Of a DNA stretch of 64,000 nt, positions 1 to 8,846 are shown piece by piece. The position numbers and the translations under genes are program-made. The notes under the pieces are model-generated. The model searched no databases and had not been told where the DNA came from. It saw nothing but the letters and a program-made list of their open reading frames with translations. This stretch comes from Acanthopleura granulata (Eukaryota; Mollusca; Polyplacophora; Chitonida; Chitonidae). Each line of letters opens with the position of its first letter. The stretch's first letter is position 1. Location: assembly GCA_016165875.1 (NCBI GenBank), contig JABBOT010000003.1, forward strand, positions 28,381,816 to 28,445,815, read 5' to 3'.

Positions 1-2748
1 AAAAACACAAAGTATTTCCTGAATTTGGAAAAACACAAACAACAAGATAAAACCATTAAAACCTTGACGGCGTCAAATGGCAATACTGTATCAGATTGTA
101 GAGGCATTTTAGGCGAAGTGTACTCATATTACAGTAGCTTGTACAAGTATGACCCGATTGATGAAGAAGCCAAGAAATCTGTGTTAGGGTCTATAGATGT
201 AGCCTTAAATGAAGAAGATAGGCTCCTGTGCGAGCAGCCTCTAACATTGGAAGAAATGACAACATCCTTGGGTGGTATGGCCGGTAATAAAAGCCCGGGT
301 AATGACGGATTGACGGTGGAGTTTTATCGCCACTTTTGGGGACTTTTAGGCCCAATTCTTTTTGATGTTTATGAGGATATCTTCAACAGAGGGCAGCTGA
401 CAAGAGTAATGAAAAGCGGAATTATTTCACTTATTTACAAGCAGAGAGGAGACAGGTCCCTCCTTAAAAACTGGCGCCCAATCAGCCTACTCAACGTGGA
501 TTATAAAATAATTTCTAGGTGTATGGCCAACCGACTTAAGAAAGTCATTGGAACTATCGTTAATGAATGTCAAACATGTTGTGTTCCCGGTAGGGATATA
601 GCCGACACAATATGCAGTCTACGTGATGCCTTGTACTATGTAGAAAACGATGAAGTCGAAGCATATTTTATTAAACTCGATCAAGAGAAAGCCTTCGACC
701 GAGTAGCACATGGGTTTTTAAATGATGTTTTAACACAGTATGGATTTGGTGATAACTTTCGCAGGTGGATTTCAATTTTCTACACCGACATAAGGTCTTC
801 TGTAAAGTGCAATGGGCATGTGACCCAATATTTTTCCGTATGTAAATCTGTGCGACAGGGTTGCCCCATATCCGCACTATTGTATGTTCTTAGCGTTGAG
901 CCTTTAGGCTCATTATTAAGACGATCACCAGATGTAAAGGGTATCGATATCCCTGGCATGAACACACAATGTTTGCTATTTCAGCATGCAGACGACGCAA
1001 CTGTAACGGTCTGTAATCGTTCTTCGGTTAAAAGTGTGTTGCGTGTTGTCAATAAATATTGTGAGGCTTCAAATGCCAAGGTAAATTTTGAAAAATCTGA
1101 AATTTATTGTTGTGGTATTAATGACAACGTTGACAAAATCGAAAACATTCCTGTTGTAAAGGACTCAATAAAAGTCTTAGGCGTGCATCTTGGTCCGAAC
1201 CAAAACGTATGCAATGAGCGAAATTGGACAGAAAAGCTCAAAAGTGTAAAGTGCATTGTTAATATGTGGAAACAACGCAAATTGTCCTTGCAAGGCAAAG
1301 TGGCAGTTATAATGTCCTTATTATTGTCTAGATTCTGGTACAACGTGGCCGTTTTACCAGTCCCAGATGTTATTTTACAAGATGTAAAACAAATGTGCAT
1401 GGATTTTGTTTGGGGCGATAAGGCTCATTTGGTGTCCTACGGAACGATTATAAATGACAGGACTAAATGTGGTTTAGGTCTGCCAGATATACGGAGCAAA
1501 GTGAAGGCTTTGCGGCTGAAATTTATGGGCCGTTTTTTCGATGATACCCGGTCTGCTGTCTGGAGGACCTTCTTCAAGTTTTTCTTATCGAGATGGCAAA
1601 ATCTGAACCTATACATGCCTTTGTTTTATATGTCATTGAATAAATCCCTGTTGTGCGGTATTCCTCCTTTTTACGCCGAAATGATGTTAGCCTGGTCAGA
1701 CCTGCGGAAAAATGTAACTGTGTGTATTACAAATGCACAACAGGTTCTTTATCAACCTATTTTCTATAATCCAAACATCGCTATAGAGCAACACGCTCAA
1801 ACCTTCGACTTTTTTATTAGAGCAAAGTTGTTTTGTATTAAGGATTTTCTCTATATTGTTATCTCCGGGTTTCTTCCAGAAAGTGCTATTGTTGAGATGG
1901 TGTTAGATGAATGTCCGGATGCAAATATTTCTAAAGTTGTTACTGTGTATCGCGCTATAAAGTCTGCGATACCAATGGAATGGCTAAATATATTGGGTAG
2001 AATCAATAATTGCTCTGAGAGAGAGAGTGAACCCTGTATCACTGTGAAGGGGACTGCTTTTCAACTGCATACATTCACAACAGGTATTTTGTACAAATAT
2101 GTCAGACAACATTTGATAAGGGAACCAGCCTCTGTGAGATACTGGAGCAGGGTGTTTCCTAAATTTGATGTTGGCATTGTGTGGCCACTTGTAGGTCTCC
2201 CTGGAAAGAGTCCAGAATCGGTACAGCTGGACTGGAAAATTCTTCATAATGTCGTTTACACGAAAGAAAAGCTTTTCCGCATCGGTTTAGTTGACTGTGA
2301 CACATGTAATCTGTGTGATGGTGATGTAGAAGACTTGCTTCATTTATTTACCAATTGTCCTAATAATTCAGACTTTATAAAATATATCTGCGATATTCTG
2401 GAAACATTATTCCGTTCTGTTCACCCAAGCGTTTTAAACCAGACGTCTCACCTGGAGCTGTTGCTGTTCGGAGTAACGAGGAAGGTGAAATGTGTAAATT
2501 TCGTTTTTGTCAATATTGTCTGCAGTTTGGCCAGATTGGCAATGTACAAAACAAGAAATTTGATGGTGTATGACGGAAAACAAGGGTCAGTTAAGGCTTT
2601 ATTTAAGTCCTTATTAAAAACAAATATACTTTCCTCTAGTTTGTATTGGGGAAAACGTAAAGATTTGTTTAACAAGCACTACTTGAACAAAAATCCTTTC
2701 ATCAAGATAAATGCTACTGGTGAACTAATTATAAACTTGCCAGATTAG
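1..2748 (+). CDS. LINE A ORF2, reverse transcriptase (5' partial)
   Basis: This is a multifunctional retrotransposon protein acting at target-primed reverse transcription. Frame 1 is open from the first base, so the true start lies upstream. Visible are the L1-type entry TKYFLNLEK, the RT blocks NWRPISLLN (about 469-495) and LDQEKAFDRV (about 676-705), and RQGCP...LSVEPL. The catalytic pair is Asp-Asp at 991-996 in the context QHADD. Near the C-terminus lies a Cys/His motif, CNLCDGDVEDLLHLFTNC. The His before ADD is unusual, because this position is normally Phe or Tyr; LINE B has FADD. The stop is TAG at 2746-2748. No frameshift or internal stop is present in 915 codons. The endonuclease domain is not in the window. 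Confidence 0.9.
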   Translation, partial: KNTKYFLNLEKHKQQDKTIKTLTASNGNTVSDCRGILGEVYSYYSSLYKYDPIDEEAKKSVLGSIDVALNEEDRLLCEQPLTLEEMTTSLGGMAGNKSPGNDGLTVEFYRHFWGLLGPILFDVYEDIFNRGQLTRVMKSGIISLIYKQRGDRSLLKNWRPISLLNVDYKIISRCMANRLKKVIGTIVNECQTCCVPGRDIADTICSLRDALYYVENDEVEAYFIKLDQEKAFDRVAHGFLNDVLTQYGFGDNFRRWISIFYTDIRSSVKCNGHVTQYFSVCKSVRQGCPISALLYVLSVEPLGSLLRRSPDVKGIDIPGMNTQCLLFQHADDATVTVCNRSSVKSVLRVVNKYCEASNAKVNFEKSEIYCCGINDNVDKIENIPVVKDSIKVLGVHLGPNQNVCNERNWTEKLKSVKCIVNMWKQRKLSLQGKVAVIMSLLLSRFWYNVAVLPVPDVILQDVKQMCMDFVWGDKAHLVSYGTIINDRTKCGLGLPDIRSKVKALRLKFMGRFFDDTRSAVWRTFFKFFLSRWQNLNLYMPLFYMSLNKSLLCGIPPFYAEMMLAWSDLRKNVTVCITNAQQVLYQPIFYNPNIAIEQHAQTFDFFIRAKLFCIKDFLYIVISGFLPESAIVEMVLDECPDANISKVVTVYRAIKSAIPMEWLNILGRINNCSERESEPCITVKGTAFQLHTFTTGILYKYVRQHLIREPASVRYWSRVFPKFDVGIVWPLVGLPGKSPESVQLDWKILHNVVYTKEKLFRIGLVDCDTCNLCDGDVEDLLHLFTNCPNNSDFIKYICDILETLFRSVHPSVLNQTSHLELLLFGVTRKVKCVNFVFVNIVCSLARLAMYKTRNLMVYDGKQGSVKALFKSLLKTNILSSSLYWGKRKDLFNKHYLNKNPFIKINATGELIINLPD

Positions 2749-2782
2749 ACACTGGAAAGCTGTGTACAAGATATTAATGGAA

Positions 2783-2825
2783 GCCCTAACACTGTGATAA
2801 AAATGTTTTTAATCTCAGGGCAAAC
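2783..2825 (+). other. conserved 3' UTR motif of LINE A, possible hairpin
   Basis: GCCCTAACACT...GTGATA...CAGGGCAAAC lies about 35 bp after the ORF2 stop. GCCC and GGGC could pair as a short stem. The same order of motifs occurs in the 3' UTR of LINE B (25,341-25,386), although the two elements have diverged strongly elsewhere. By analogy with other LINEs it may be where the element's own RT binds its RNA. Confidence 0.45.
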
Positions 2826-2896
2826 TTGTAAGAAAATGTCTGTACCGTTTCATGTATACTGAAGGAAATAAAATATTTCTCAAAAAAAAAAAAAAA

Positions 2897-2948
2897 TCAA
2901 GTCTGCTTTACACGCACAAGGTCGAGATTTCGAACCTCGCCAGAACCT
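2897..2948 (+). pseudogene. tRNA-Val(TAC) 3' fragment cut by LINE A
   Basis: The fragment starts at about tRNA position 22, directly after the LINE A poly(A), and runs to the acceptor end. It carries the variant stem bases (TCAAG, GCACA, GAGATTTC) of the decayed TAC class. The 5' part of the gene lies left of the LINE, outside the window. Confidence 0.85.
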
Positions 2949-3077
2949 TCTCTTTAAATGACGGAGACGCCTGCAGTTTAGGTGTCATTTGCGGCGATTT
3001 TCTTGTGCTGAATCACCAAAAGTCTTAGTTTTACCAAAGCTTACCACGGATTCGTCCATGAAAAGGAAACAAATGAG

Positions 3078-3087
3078 TAATATATAG
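3078..3087 (+). promoter_or_regulatory. TATA-like element upstream of tRNA-Val(AAC)
   Basis: TAATATATAG lies 7-16 bp before the gene and recurs before nearly every AAC gene in the array. Upstream TATA-like boxes can assist TFIIIB placement at some tRNA genes. The role here is inferred from position and conservation. Confidence 0.4.
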
Positions 3088-3093
3088 CATGGA

Positions 3094-3166
3094 GGTTCCG
3101 TAGTGTAGTGGTTATCACGTCTGCTTAACACGCAGAAGGTCGCGAGTTCGAGCCTCGCCGGAACCT
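3094..3166 (+). tRNA. tRNA-Val(AAC)
   Basis: The cloverleaf is complete: acceptor GGTTCCG/CGGAACC, D stem GTGT/TCAC, anticodon stem TCTGC/GCAGA with loop TTAACAC, T stem GCGAG/CTCGC with loop TTCGAGC. The anticodon AAC (read as IAC after deamination) decodes GUU and GUC. The A box and B box (GAGTTCGAGCC) are intact, and a TTTT terminator follows at 3173-3176. The discriminator base 73 is T, where valine tRNAs normally have A. This is the type sequence of the AAC class. Confidence 0.92.
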
Positions 3167-3172
3167 ACCATG

Positions 3173-3176
3173 TTTT
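3173..3176 (+). terminator. Pol III T4 terminator of tRNA-Val(AAC)
   Basis: TTTT lies 7 bp after the gene, in the context CATGTTTTAATT, and is kept after nearly all AAC copies. Confidence 0.65.
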
Positions 3177-3270
3177 AATTTGCTTTCTTCACAGGAAAAA
3201 TATTCTCCTGTAGTGATTGAGCAAGTCAGGATGTGGGCAGTTTTACCAAATCCGATTTCTTTCCTTGGCT

Positions 3271-3441
3271 TGATTTATTTATTTATTCTCTTCATTGGTG
3301 GTTTACGCCGTTCTAAAGAATATCTCACTGCTACGACGGCGACCAGCACTATGATGGGAGGAAACTGGGCAGAGCCCAGGGCAAATCCACGACCATCTGC
3401 AGTTTGCTGGCAAATCTTGCCACGTACGACCGGAGCCAGTA
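3271..3441 (-). mobile_element. 5'-truncated tRNA-derived SINE inside the array unit
   Basis: On the plus strand it starts with a TTTATTTATTTATT run, then GGTTTACGCCGT, GAATATCTCACTGCTACGAC, a GGGAGGAAACTGGGCAGAGC block, and CATCTGCAGTTTGCTGG. These match, in order, the complete SINEs at 43,444 and 51,453. The tRNA-like head with A and B boxes is missing or eroded. Because every unit carries it at the same place, it was present before the array expanded. Confidence 0.8.
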
Positions 3442-3459
3442 AACATTTCCCGAAAGTGT

Positions 3460-3499
3460 GGCTTTCGTAGTGCAGTGCTTAACACGTCTACTTCACACG
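3460..3499 (+). pseudogene. relic of a tRNA-Val(CAC) 5' half
   Basis: GGCTTTCGTAGTGCAGTGCT continues to ACTTCACACG. It aligns with the first 40 nt of the CAC gene with a few substitutions and stops just after the anticodon loop; no 3' half follows. It sits about 20-60 bp after the SINE relic. Copies: 4921, 6368, 7827, 9701, 11110, 12509, 14164, 15563, 17266, 18662, 25987, 27445, 28901, and a shortened one at 30351. Confidence 0.7.
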
Positions 3500-4026
3500 T
3501 CCTCCATGTTAAAGTCATGAATTGTTGTTTATGTGGATGGCCAGAGACATTTATGTAGACCAGAGCAAAGCGCGCCCATCTACTTGGTATTTGAAAACAA
3601 ACCTTTAGTACTTGCTGCTTTTTGGTTCGGGAGAGACGAATGTAGTTCTGTGGGATTTTTTTTGTGAATGTTGTGGCTTTTGTTATACTTGGCATTGTTC
3701 TGTTCTCAGGGGGATGTAGTTGTGTAGACCTGCAGGTTATCTAGTTTAAACTTTCACTGGCTTGGTTGGCCTATTTGTGTGTGGGGATTGAAAAATGGGC
3801 GGATGTAGAGAGCTGGAGAAGATGTGAAAAGTCGATGTCGCTGATGTAAAGCTTGGAGCATCTATGGCTTGCCCTTATGTTTGAGAGGTAGAATTCTAAA
3901 AAGTAGGATTTATAACATCTTGACAGTTGGTGCAGGGCAGGCTAACAAGGTTTGGCTTTGTACAGATATGCTCCCTGAATTGTACACTAGATGTATCGCT
4001 CCCAATGCATTTCTTCCAGTAAACCC

Positions 4027-4033
4027 TATAAAG
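4027..4033 (+). promoter_or_regulatory. TATA-like element upstream of tRNA-Val(CAC)
   Basis: TATAAAG lies 9-15 bp before the gene and is kept in front of nearly all CAC copies. Confidence 0.4.
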
Positions 4034-4041
4034 AAATCGTG

Positions 4042-4114
4042 GGTTTCGTAGTGTAGTGGTTATCACGTCTGCTTCACACGCAGAAGGTTGCGAGTTCGAA
4101 CCTCGCCGAAACCT
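4042..4114 (+). tRNA. tRNA-Val(CAC)
   Basis: Acceptor GGTTTCG/CGAAACC, anticodon loop TTCACAC, T arm GCGAG-TTCGAAC-CTCGC. The anticodon CAC decodes GUG. This copy has T instead of C at position 48, still compatible with the 15:48 pair. A TTTT run follows at 4128-4131. The discriminator is T. The A and B boxes are intact. Confidence 0.9.
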
Positions 4115-4127
4115 GTCACATTTAATC

Positions 4128-4131
4128 TTTT
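4128..4131 (+). terminator. Pol III T4 terminator of tRNA-Val(CAC)
   Basis: TTTT lies about 14 bp after the gene, in the context AATCTTTTAATA, and is kept in the other CAC copies except those noted. Confidence 0.6.
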
Positions 4132-4262
4132 AATATTGCTAAATATTCTTCTTGCCTTCGAGTGTAGTGTTTGGAAACAACTGTTGCCACCTTTTGCTTG
4201 CCGCCTCCACGTGGGACATATCGATTTCTTTTGACAGAGCAAAAGCGTCGAGAATAAAAAGC

Positions 4263-4270
4263 TATAAAAG
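4263..4270 (+). promoter_or_regulatory. TATA box-like element upstream of tRNA-Val(TAC)
   Basis: TATAAAAG lies 17-24 bp before the TAC gene, followed by a second AT-rich stretch, AATATAAC. The placement is close to that expected for TBP/TFIIIB at a Pol III gene. It is conserved in almost all units (TATAAGAG at 10,502). Confidence 0.5.
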
Positions 4271-4286
4271 AATATAACCTACAATT

Positions 4287-4359
4287 GGTTCTGTGGTGTA
4301 GTGGTTATCAAGTCTGCTTTACACGCACAAGGTCGAGATTTCGAACCTCGCCAGAAACT
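4287..4359 (+). pseudogene. tRNA-Val(TAC), decayed class
   Basis: Four stem changes mark this class: C25 to A (D stem), G42 to C (anticodon stem), and C50 to A and G53 to T (T stem). G53 is part of the B box, so TFIIIC binding should suffer. This copy also ends CAGAAAC, breaking pair 2:71. There is no TTTT within 49 bp downstream. Confidence 0.75.
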
Positions 4360-4504
4360 TCTCTTTAAATGACGGAGACGCCTGCAGTTTAGGTGTCATT
4401 TGCGGCGATTTTCTTGTGCTGAATCACCAAAAGTCTTAGTTTTACCAAAGCTTACCACGGATTCGTCCATGAAAAGGCAACAAATGCGTAATATATAGCA
4501 TAGA

Positions 4505-4577
4505 GGTTCCGTAGTGTAGTGGTTATCACGTCTGCTTAACACGCAGAAGGTCGCGAGTTCGAGCCTCGCCGGAACCT
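4505..4577 (+). tRNA. tRNA-Val(AAC)
   Basis: Identical to the type copy at 3094. Flanks TAGAGG upstream and TACCATGTTTT downstream. Confidence 0.92.
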
Positions 4578-5500
4578 ACCATGTTTTAATTTGCTTTCTT
4601 CACATGAAAAAAATATTCTCCTGTAGTGATTGAGCAAGTGTAGATGTGGGCAGTTTTACCAAATCCGATTTCTTTCCTTGGCTTGATTTATTTATTTATT
4701 CTCTTCATTGGTGGTTTACGCCGTACTAAAGAATATCTCACTGCTACGACGGCGACCAGCACTATGATGGGAGGAAACTGGGCAGAGCCCAGGGCAAAGC
4801 CACGACCATCTGCAGTTTGCTGGCAAATCTTGCCACGTACGACCCTAGAGGAAGCCAGTATGAACCGGACTTGTACTGATTCCCACTCCATTACTTCCAG
4901 TAAACATTTCCCGAAAGTGTGGCTTTCGTAGTGCAGTGCTTAACACGTCTACTTCACACGGCCTCCATATTAAAGTCATGACTTGTTGTTTATGTGGATG
5001 GCTAGAGGGATTTATGTAGACCAGAGCAAAGCGCGCCCATCTACTTGGTATTTGAAAACAAACCTTTAGTACTTGCTGCTTTTTGGTTCGGGAGAGACGA
5101 ATGTAGTTCTGTGGGTTTTTTTGTCATTCTTGTGGCTTTTGTTATACTTGGCATTGTTCTGTTCTCAGGTGGATGTAGTTGTGTAGACCTGCAGGTTATC
5201 AAGTTTAAACTTTCACTGGCTTGGTTGGCTTATTTGTGTGTGGGGATTGAAAAATGGGCGGATGTAGAGAGCTGAAGAAGATGTGAAAAGTCGATGTCGC
5301 TGATGTAAAGCTTGGAGCATCTATGGCTTGCCCTTATGTTTGAGAGGTAGAATTCTAAAAAGTAGGATTTATAACATCTTGACAGTTGGTGCAGGGCAGG
5401 CTAACAAGGTTTGGCTTTGTACAGATATGCTCCCTGAATTGTACACTAGATGTATCGCTCCCAATGCATTTCTTCCAGTAAGCCCTATAAAGAAATCGTG

Positions 5501-5573
5501 GGTTTCGTAGTGTAGTGGTTATCACGTCTGCTTCACACGCAGAAGGTCGCGAGTTCGAACCTCGCCGAAACCT
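5501..5573 (+). tRNA. tRNA-Val(CAC)
   Basis: Consensus CAC gene with T arm GCGAG/CTCGC and C48. All stems pair. Confidence 0.92.
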
Positions 5574-5745
5574 GTCACATTTAATCTTTTAATATTGCTA
5601 AATATTCTTCTTGCCTTCGACTGTAGTGTTTGGAAACAACTGTTGCCACCTTTTGCTTGCCGCCTCCACGTGGGACATATCGATTTCTTTTGACAGAGCA
5701 AAAGCGTCGAGAATAAAAAGCTATAAAAGGATATAACCTACAATT

Positions 5746-5818
5746 GGTTCTGTGGTGTAGTGGTTATCAAGTCTGCTTTACACGCACAAGGTCGAGATTT
5801 CGAACCTCGCCAGAACCT
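5746..5818 (+). pseudogene. tRNA-Val(TAC), decayed class
   Basis: Same four stem changes as at 4287, but with an intact acceptor (CAGAACC). Confidence 0.75.
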
Positions 5819-5963
5819 TCTCTTTAAATGACGGAGACGCCTGCAGTTTAGGTGTCATTTGCGGCGATTTTCTTGTGCTGAATCACCAAAAGTCTTAGTT
5901 TTACCAAAGCTTACCACGGATTCGTCCATGAAAAGGCAACAAATGCGTAATATATAGCATGGA

Positions 5964-6036
5964 GGTTCCGTAGTGTAGTGGTTATCACGTCTGCTTAACA
6001 CGCAGAAGGTCGCGAGTTCGAGCCTCGCCGGAACCT
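5964..6036 (+). tRNA. tRNA-Val(AAC)
   Basis: Consensus AAC sequence with intact boxes and a downstream TTTT. Confidence 0.92.
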
Positions 6037-6949
6037 ACCATGTTTTAATTTGCTTTCTTCACATGAAAAAAATACTCTCCTGTAGTGATTGAGCAAGTCA
6101 AGATGTGGGCAGTTTTACCAAATCCGATTTCTTTCCTTGGCTTGATTTATTTATTTATTCTCTTCATTGGTGGTTTACGCCGTACTAAAGAATATCTCAC
6201 TGCTACGACGGCGACCAGCACTATGATGGGAGGAAACTGGGCAAAGCCACGACCATCTGCAGTTTGCTGGCAAATCTTGCCACGTACGACCCTAGAGGAA
6301 GCCAGTATGAACCGGACTTGTACTGATTCCCACTCCATTACTTCCAGTAAACATTTCCCGAAAGTGTGGCTTTCGTAGTGCAGTGCTTAACACGTCTACT
6401 TCACACGTCCTCCATGTTAAAGTCATGAATTGTTGTTTATGTGGATGGCCAGAGACATTTATGTAGACCAGAGCAAAGCGCGTCCACCTAGTTGGTATTT
6501 GAAAACAAACCTTTAGTACTTGCTGCTTTTTGGTTCGGGAGAGACGAATGTAGTTCTGTGGGATTTTTTTTGTGATTGTTGTGGCTTTTGTTATACTTGG
6601 CATTGTTCTGTTCTCAGGGGGATGTAGTTGTGTAGACCTGCAGGTTATCAAGTTTAAACTTTCACTGGCTTGGTTGGCCTATTTGTGTGTGGGGATTGAA
6701 AAATGGGCGGATGTAGAGAGCTGGAGAAGATGTGAAAAGTCGATGTCGCTGATGTAAAGCTTGGAGCATCTATGGCTTGCCCTTATGTTTGAGAGGTAGA
6801 ATTCTAAAAAGTAGGATTTATAACATCTTGACAGTTGGTGCAGGACAGGCTAACAAGGTTTGGCTTTGTGCAGATATGCTCCCTGAATTGTACACTAGAT
6901 GTATCGCTCCCATTGCATTTCTTCCAGTAAGCCCTATAAAGAAATCGTG

Positions 6950-7022
6950 GGTTTCGTAGTGTAGTGGTTATCACGTCTGCTTCACACGCAGAAGGTCGCG
7001 AGTTCGAACCTCGCCGAAACCT
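6950..7022 (+). tRNA. tRNA-Val(CAC)
   Basis: Consensus CAC gene. Downstream flank is CACATTCAATC instead of CACATTTAATC, a marker shared with units 6 and 8. Confidence 0.92.
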
Positions 7023-7194
7023 GTCACATTCAATCTTTTAATATTGCTAAATATTCTTCTTGCCTTCGAGTGTAGTGTTTGGAAACAACTGTTGCCACCT
7101 TTTGCTTGCCGCCTCCACGTGGGACCTATCGATTTCTTTTGACAGAGCAAAAGCGTCGAGAATAAAAAGCTATAAAAGAATATAACCTACAATT

Positions 7195-7267
7195 GGTTCT
7201 GTGGTGTAGTGGTTATCACGTCTGCTTTACACGCAGAAGATCGCGAGTTCGAACCTCGCCAGAAACT
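7195..7267 (+). tRNA. tRNA-Val(TAC), variant with one acceptor mismatch
   Basis: Anticodon loop TTTACAC in a good TCTGC/GCAGA stem; T arm GCGAG-TTCGAAC-CTCGC intact. The variable loop reads AGATC. The acceptor is GGTTCTG against CAGAAAC, one mismatch at 2:71. It decodes GUA. It may be functional; the same variant occurs at 11937 and 14991. Confidence 0.75.
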
Positions 7268-7412
7268 TCTCTTTAAATGACGGAGACGCCTGCAGTTTAG
7301 ATGTCATTTGCGGCGATTTTCTTGTGCTGAATCACCAAAAGTCTTAGTTTTACCAAAGCTTACCACGGATTCGTCCATGAAAAGGCAACAAATGTGTAAT
7401 ATATAGCATGGA

Positions 7413-7485
7413 GGTTCCGTAGTGTAGTGGTTATCACGTCTGCTTAACACGCAGAAGGTCGCGAGTTCGAGCCTCGCCGGAACCT
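7413..7485 (+). tRNA. tRNA-Val(AAC)
   Basis: Consensus AAC gene. Confidence 0.92.
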
Positions 7486-8407
7486 ACCATGTTTTAATTT
7501 GCTTTCTTCACAGGAAAAATACTCTCCTGTAGTGATTGAGCAAGTCAAGATGTGGGCAGTTTTACCAAATCCGATTTCTTTCCTTGGCTTGATTTATTTA
7601 TTTATTCTCTTCATTGGTGGTTTACGCCGTACTAAAGAATATCTCACTGCTACGACGCCGACCAGCACTATGATGGGAGGAAACTGGGCAGAGCCCAGGG
7701 CAAAGCCACGACCATCTGCAGTTTGCTGGCAAATCTTGCCACGTACGACCGGAGAGGAAGCCAGTATGAGCCGGACTTGTACTGATTCCCACTCCATTAC
7801 TTCCAGTAAACATTTCCCGAAAGTGTGGCTTTCGTAGTGCAGTGCTTAACACGTCTACTTCACACGGCCTCCATATTAAAGTCATGACTTGTTGTTTATG
7901 TGGATGGCTAGAGGGATTTATGTAGACCAGAGCAAAGCGCGCCCATCTACTTGGTATTTGAAAACAAACCTTTAGTACTTGCTGCTTTTTGGTTCGGGAG
8001 AGACGAATGTAGTTCTGTGGGGTTTTTTTGTCATTCTTGTGGCTTTTGTTATACTTGGCATTGTTCTGTTCTCAGGTGGATGTAGTTGTGTAGACCTGCA
8101 GGTTATCAAGTTTAAACTTTCACTGGCTTGGTTGGCTTATTTGTGTGTGGGGATTGAAAAATGGGCGGATGTAGAGAGCTGGAGAAGATGTGAAAAGTCG
8201 ATGTCGCTGATGTAAAGCTTGGAGCATCTATGGCTTGCCCTTATGTTTGAGAGGTAGAATTCTAAAAAGTAGGATTTATAACATCTTGACAGTTGGTGCA
8301 GGGCAGGCTAACAAGGTTTGGCTTTGTACAGATATGCTCCCTGAATTGTACACTAGATGTATCGCTCCCAATGCATTTCTTCCAGTAAGCCCTATAAAGA
8401 AATCGTG

Positions 8408-8480
8408 GGTTTCGTAGTGTAGTGGTTATCACGTCTGCTTCACACGCAGAAGGTCTCGAGTTCGAACCTCGCCGAAACCT
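8408..8480 (+). tRNA. tRNA-Val(CAC), T-stem variant
   Basis: G49 is T (GGTCTCGAG), giving one mismatch at the base of the T stem. Otherwise consensus. The same change occurs at 10281. Confidence 0.85.
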
Positions 8481-8652
8481 GTCACATTTAATCTTTTAAT
8501 ATTGCTAAATATTCTTCTTGCCTTCGAGTGTAGTGTTTGGAAACAACTGTTGCCACCTTTTGCTTGCCGCCTCCACGTGGGACATATCGATTTCTTTTGA
8601 CAGAGCAAAAGCGTCGAGAATAAAAAGCTATAAAAGAATATAACCTACAATT

Positions 8653-8725
8653 GGTTCTGTGGTGTAGTGGTTATCAAGTCTGCTTTACACGCACAAGGTC
8701 GAGATTTCGAACCTCGCCAGAACCT
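8653..8725 (+). pseudogene. tRNA-Val(TAC), decayed class
   Basis: Carries A25, C42, A50 and T53, with the acceptor intact. Confidence 0.75.
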
Positions 8726-8846
8726 GCTCTTTAGCTGTCATTTGCGGCGATTTTCTTGTGCTGAATCACCAAAAGTCTTAGTTTTACCAAAGCTTACCAC
8801 GGATTCGTCCATGAAAAGGCAACAAATGCGTAATATATAGCATGGA

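Larger units (their letters stand above)
1..2896 (+). mobile_element. LINE A, 3' part of an L1/Tx1-like non-LTR retrotransposon
   Basis: The window opens inside ORF2 of a non-LTR retrotransposon. The element ends with a short 3' UTR, an AATAAA at 2867-2872 and an A-tract at 2882-2896. The next base belongs to the middle of a tRNA-Val(TAC)-like gene, so the right end of the element lies inside a tRNA gene. The 5' part (ORF1 and endonuclease) would lie left of the window. ORF2 is open, which suggests a fairly young insertion. It shares only roughly half of its RT residues with LINE B at 20,237, so it is a separate lineage. Confidence 0.9.
3094..4504 (+). repeat. array unit 1
   Basis: Starts at an AAC gene and ends before the next. 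The SINE relic (3271-3441) is the short form: about 50 bp are lost between two CCAGTA copies, so GGAG joins directly to CCAGTAAAC. The half-tRNA relic is at 3460-3499. Confidence 0.9.
4505..5963 (+). repeat. array unit 2
   Basis: Long SINE form at 4684-4900, containing CCTAGAGGAAGCCAG where most units have CCGGAGAGG. Half-tRNA relic at 4921-4960. Its TAC gene is of the decayed class. Confidence 0.9.
5964..7412 (+). repeat. array unit 3
   Basis: SINE at 6143-6347 lacks 12 bp (GGGCAAAGCC instead of GGGCAGAGCCCAGGGCAAAGCC), a loss between short GGGCA repeats. Half-tRNA relic at 6368-6407. Confidence 0.9.
7413..8846 (+). repeat. array unit 4
   Basis: Long SINE form at 7590-7806, with ACGCCGACC where other units have ACGGCGACC. 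Half-tRNA relic at 7827-7866. Decayed-class TAC; the TAC-AAC spacer has lost about 25 bp (GCTCTTTAGCTGTC). Confidence 0.9.
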
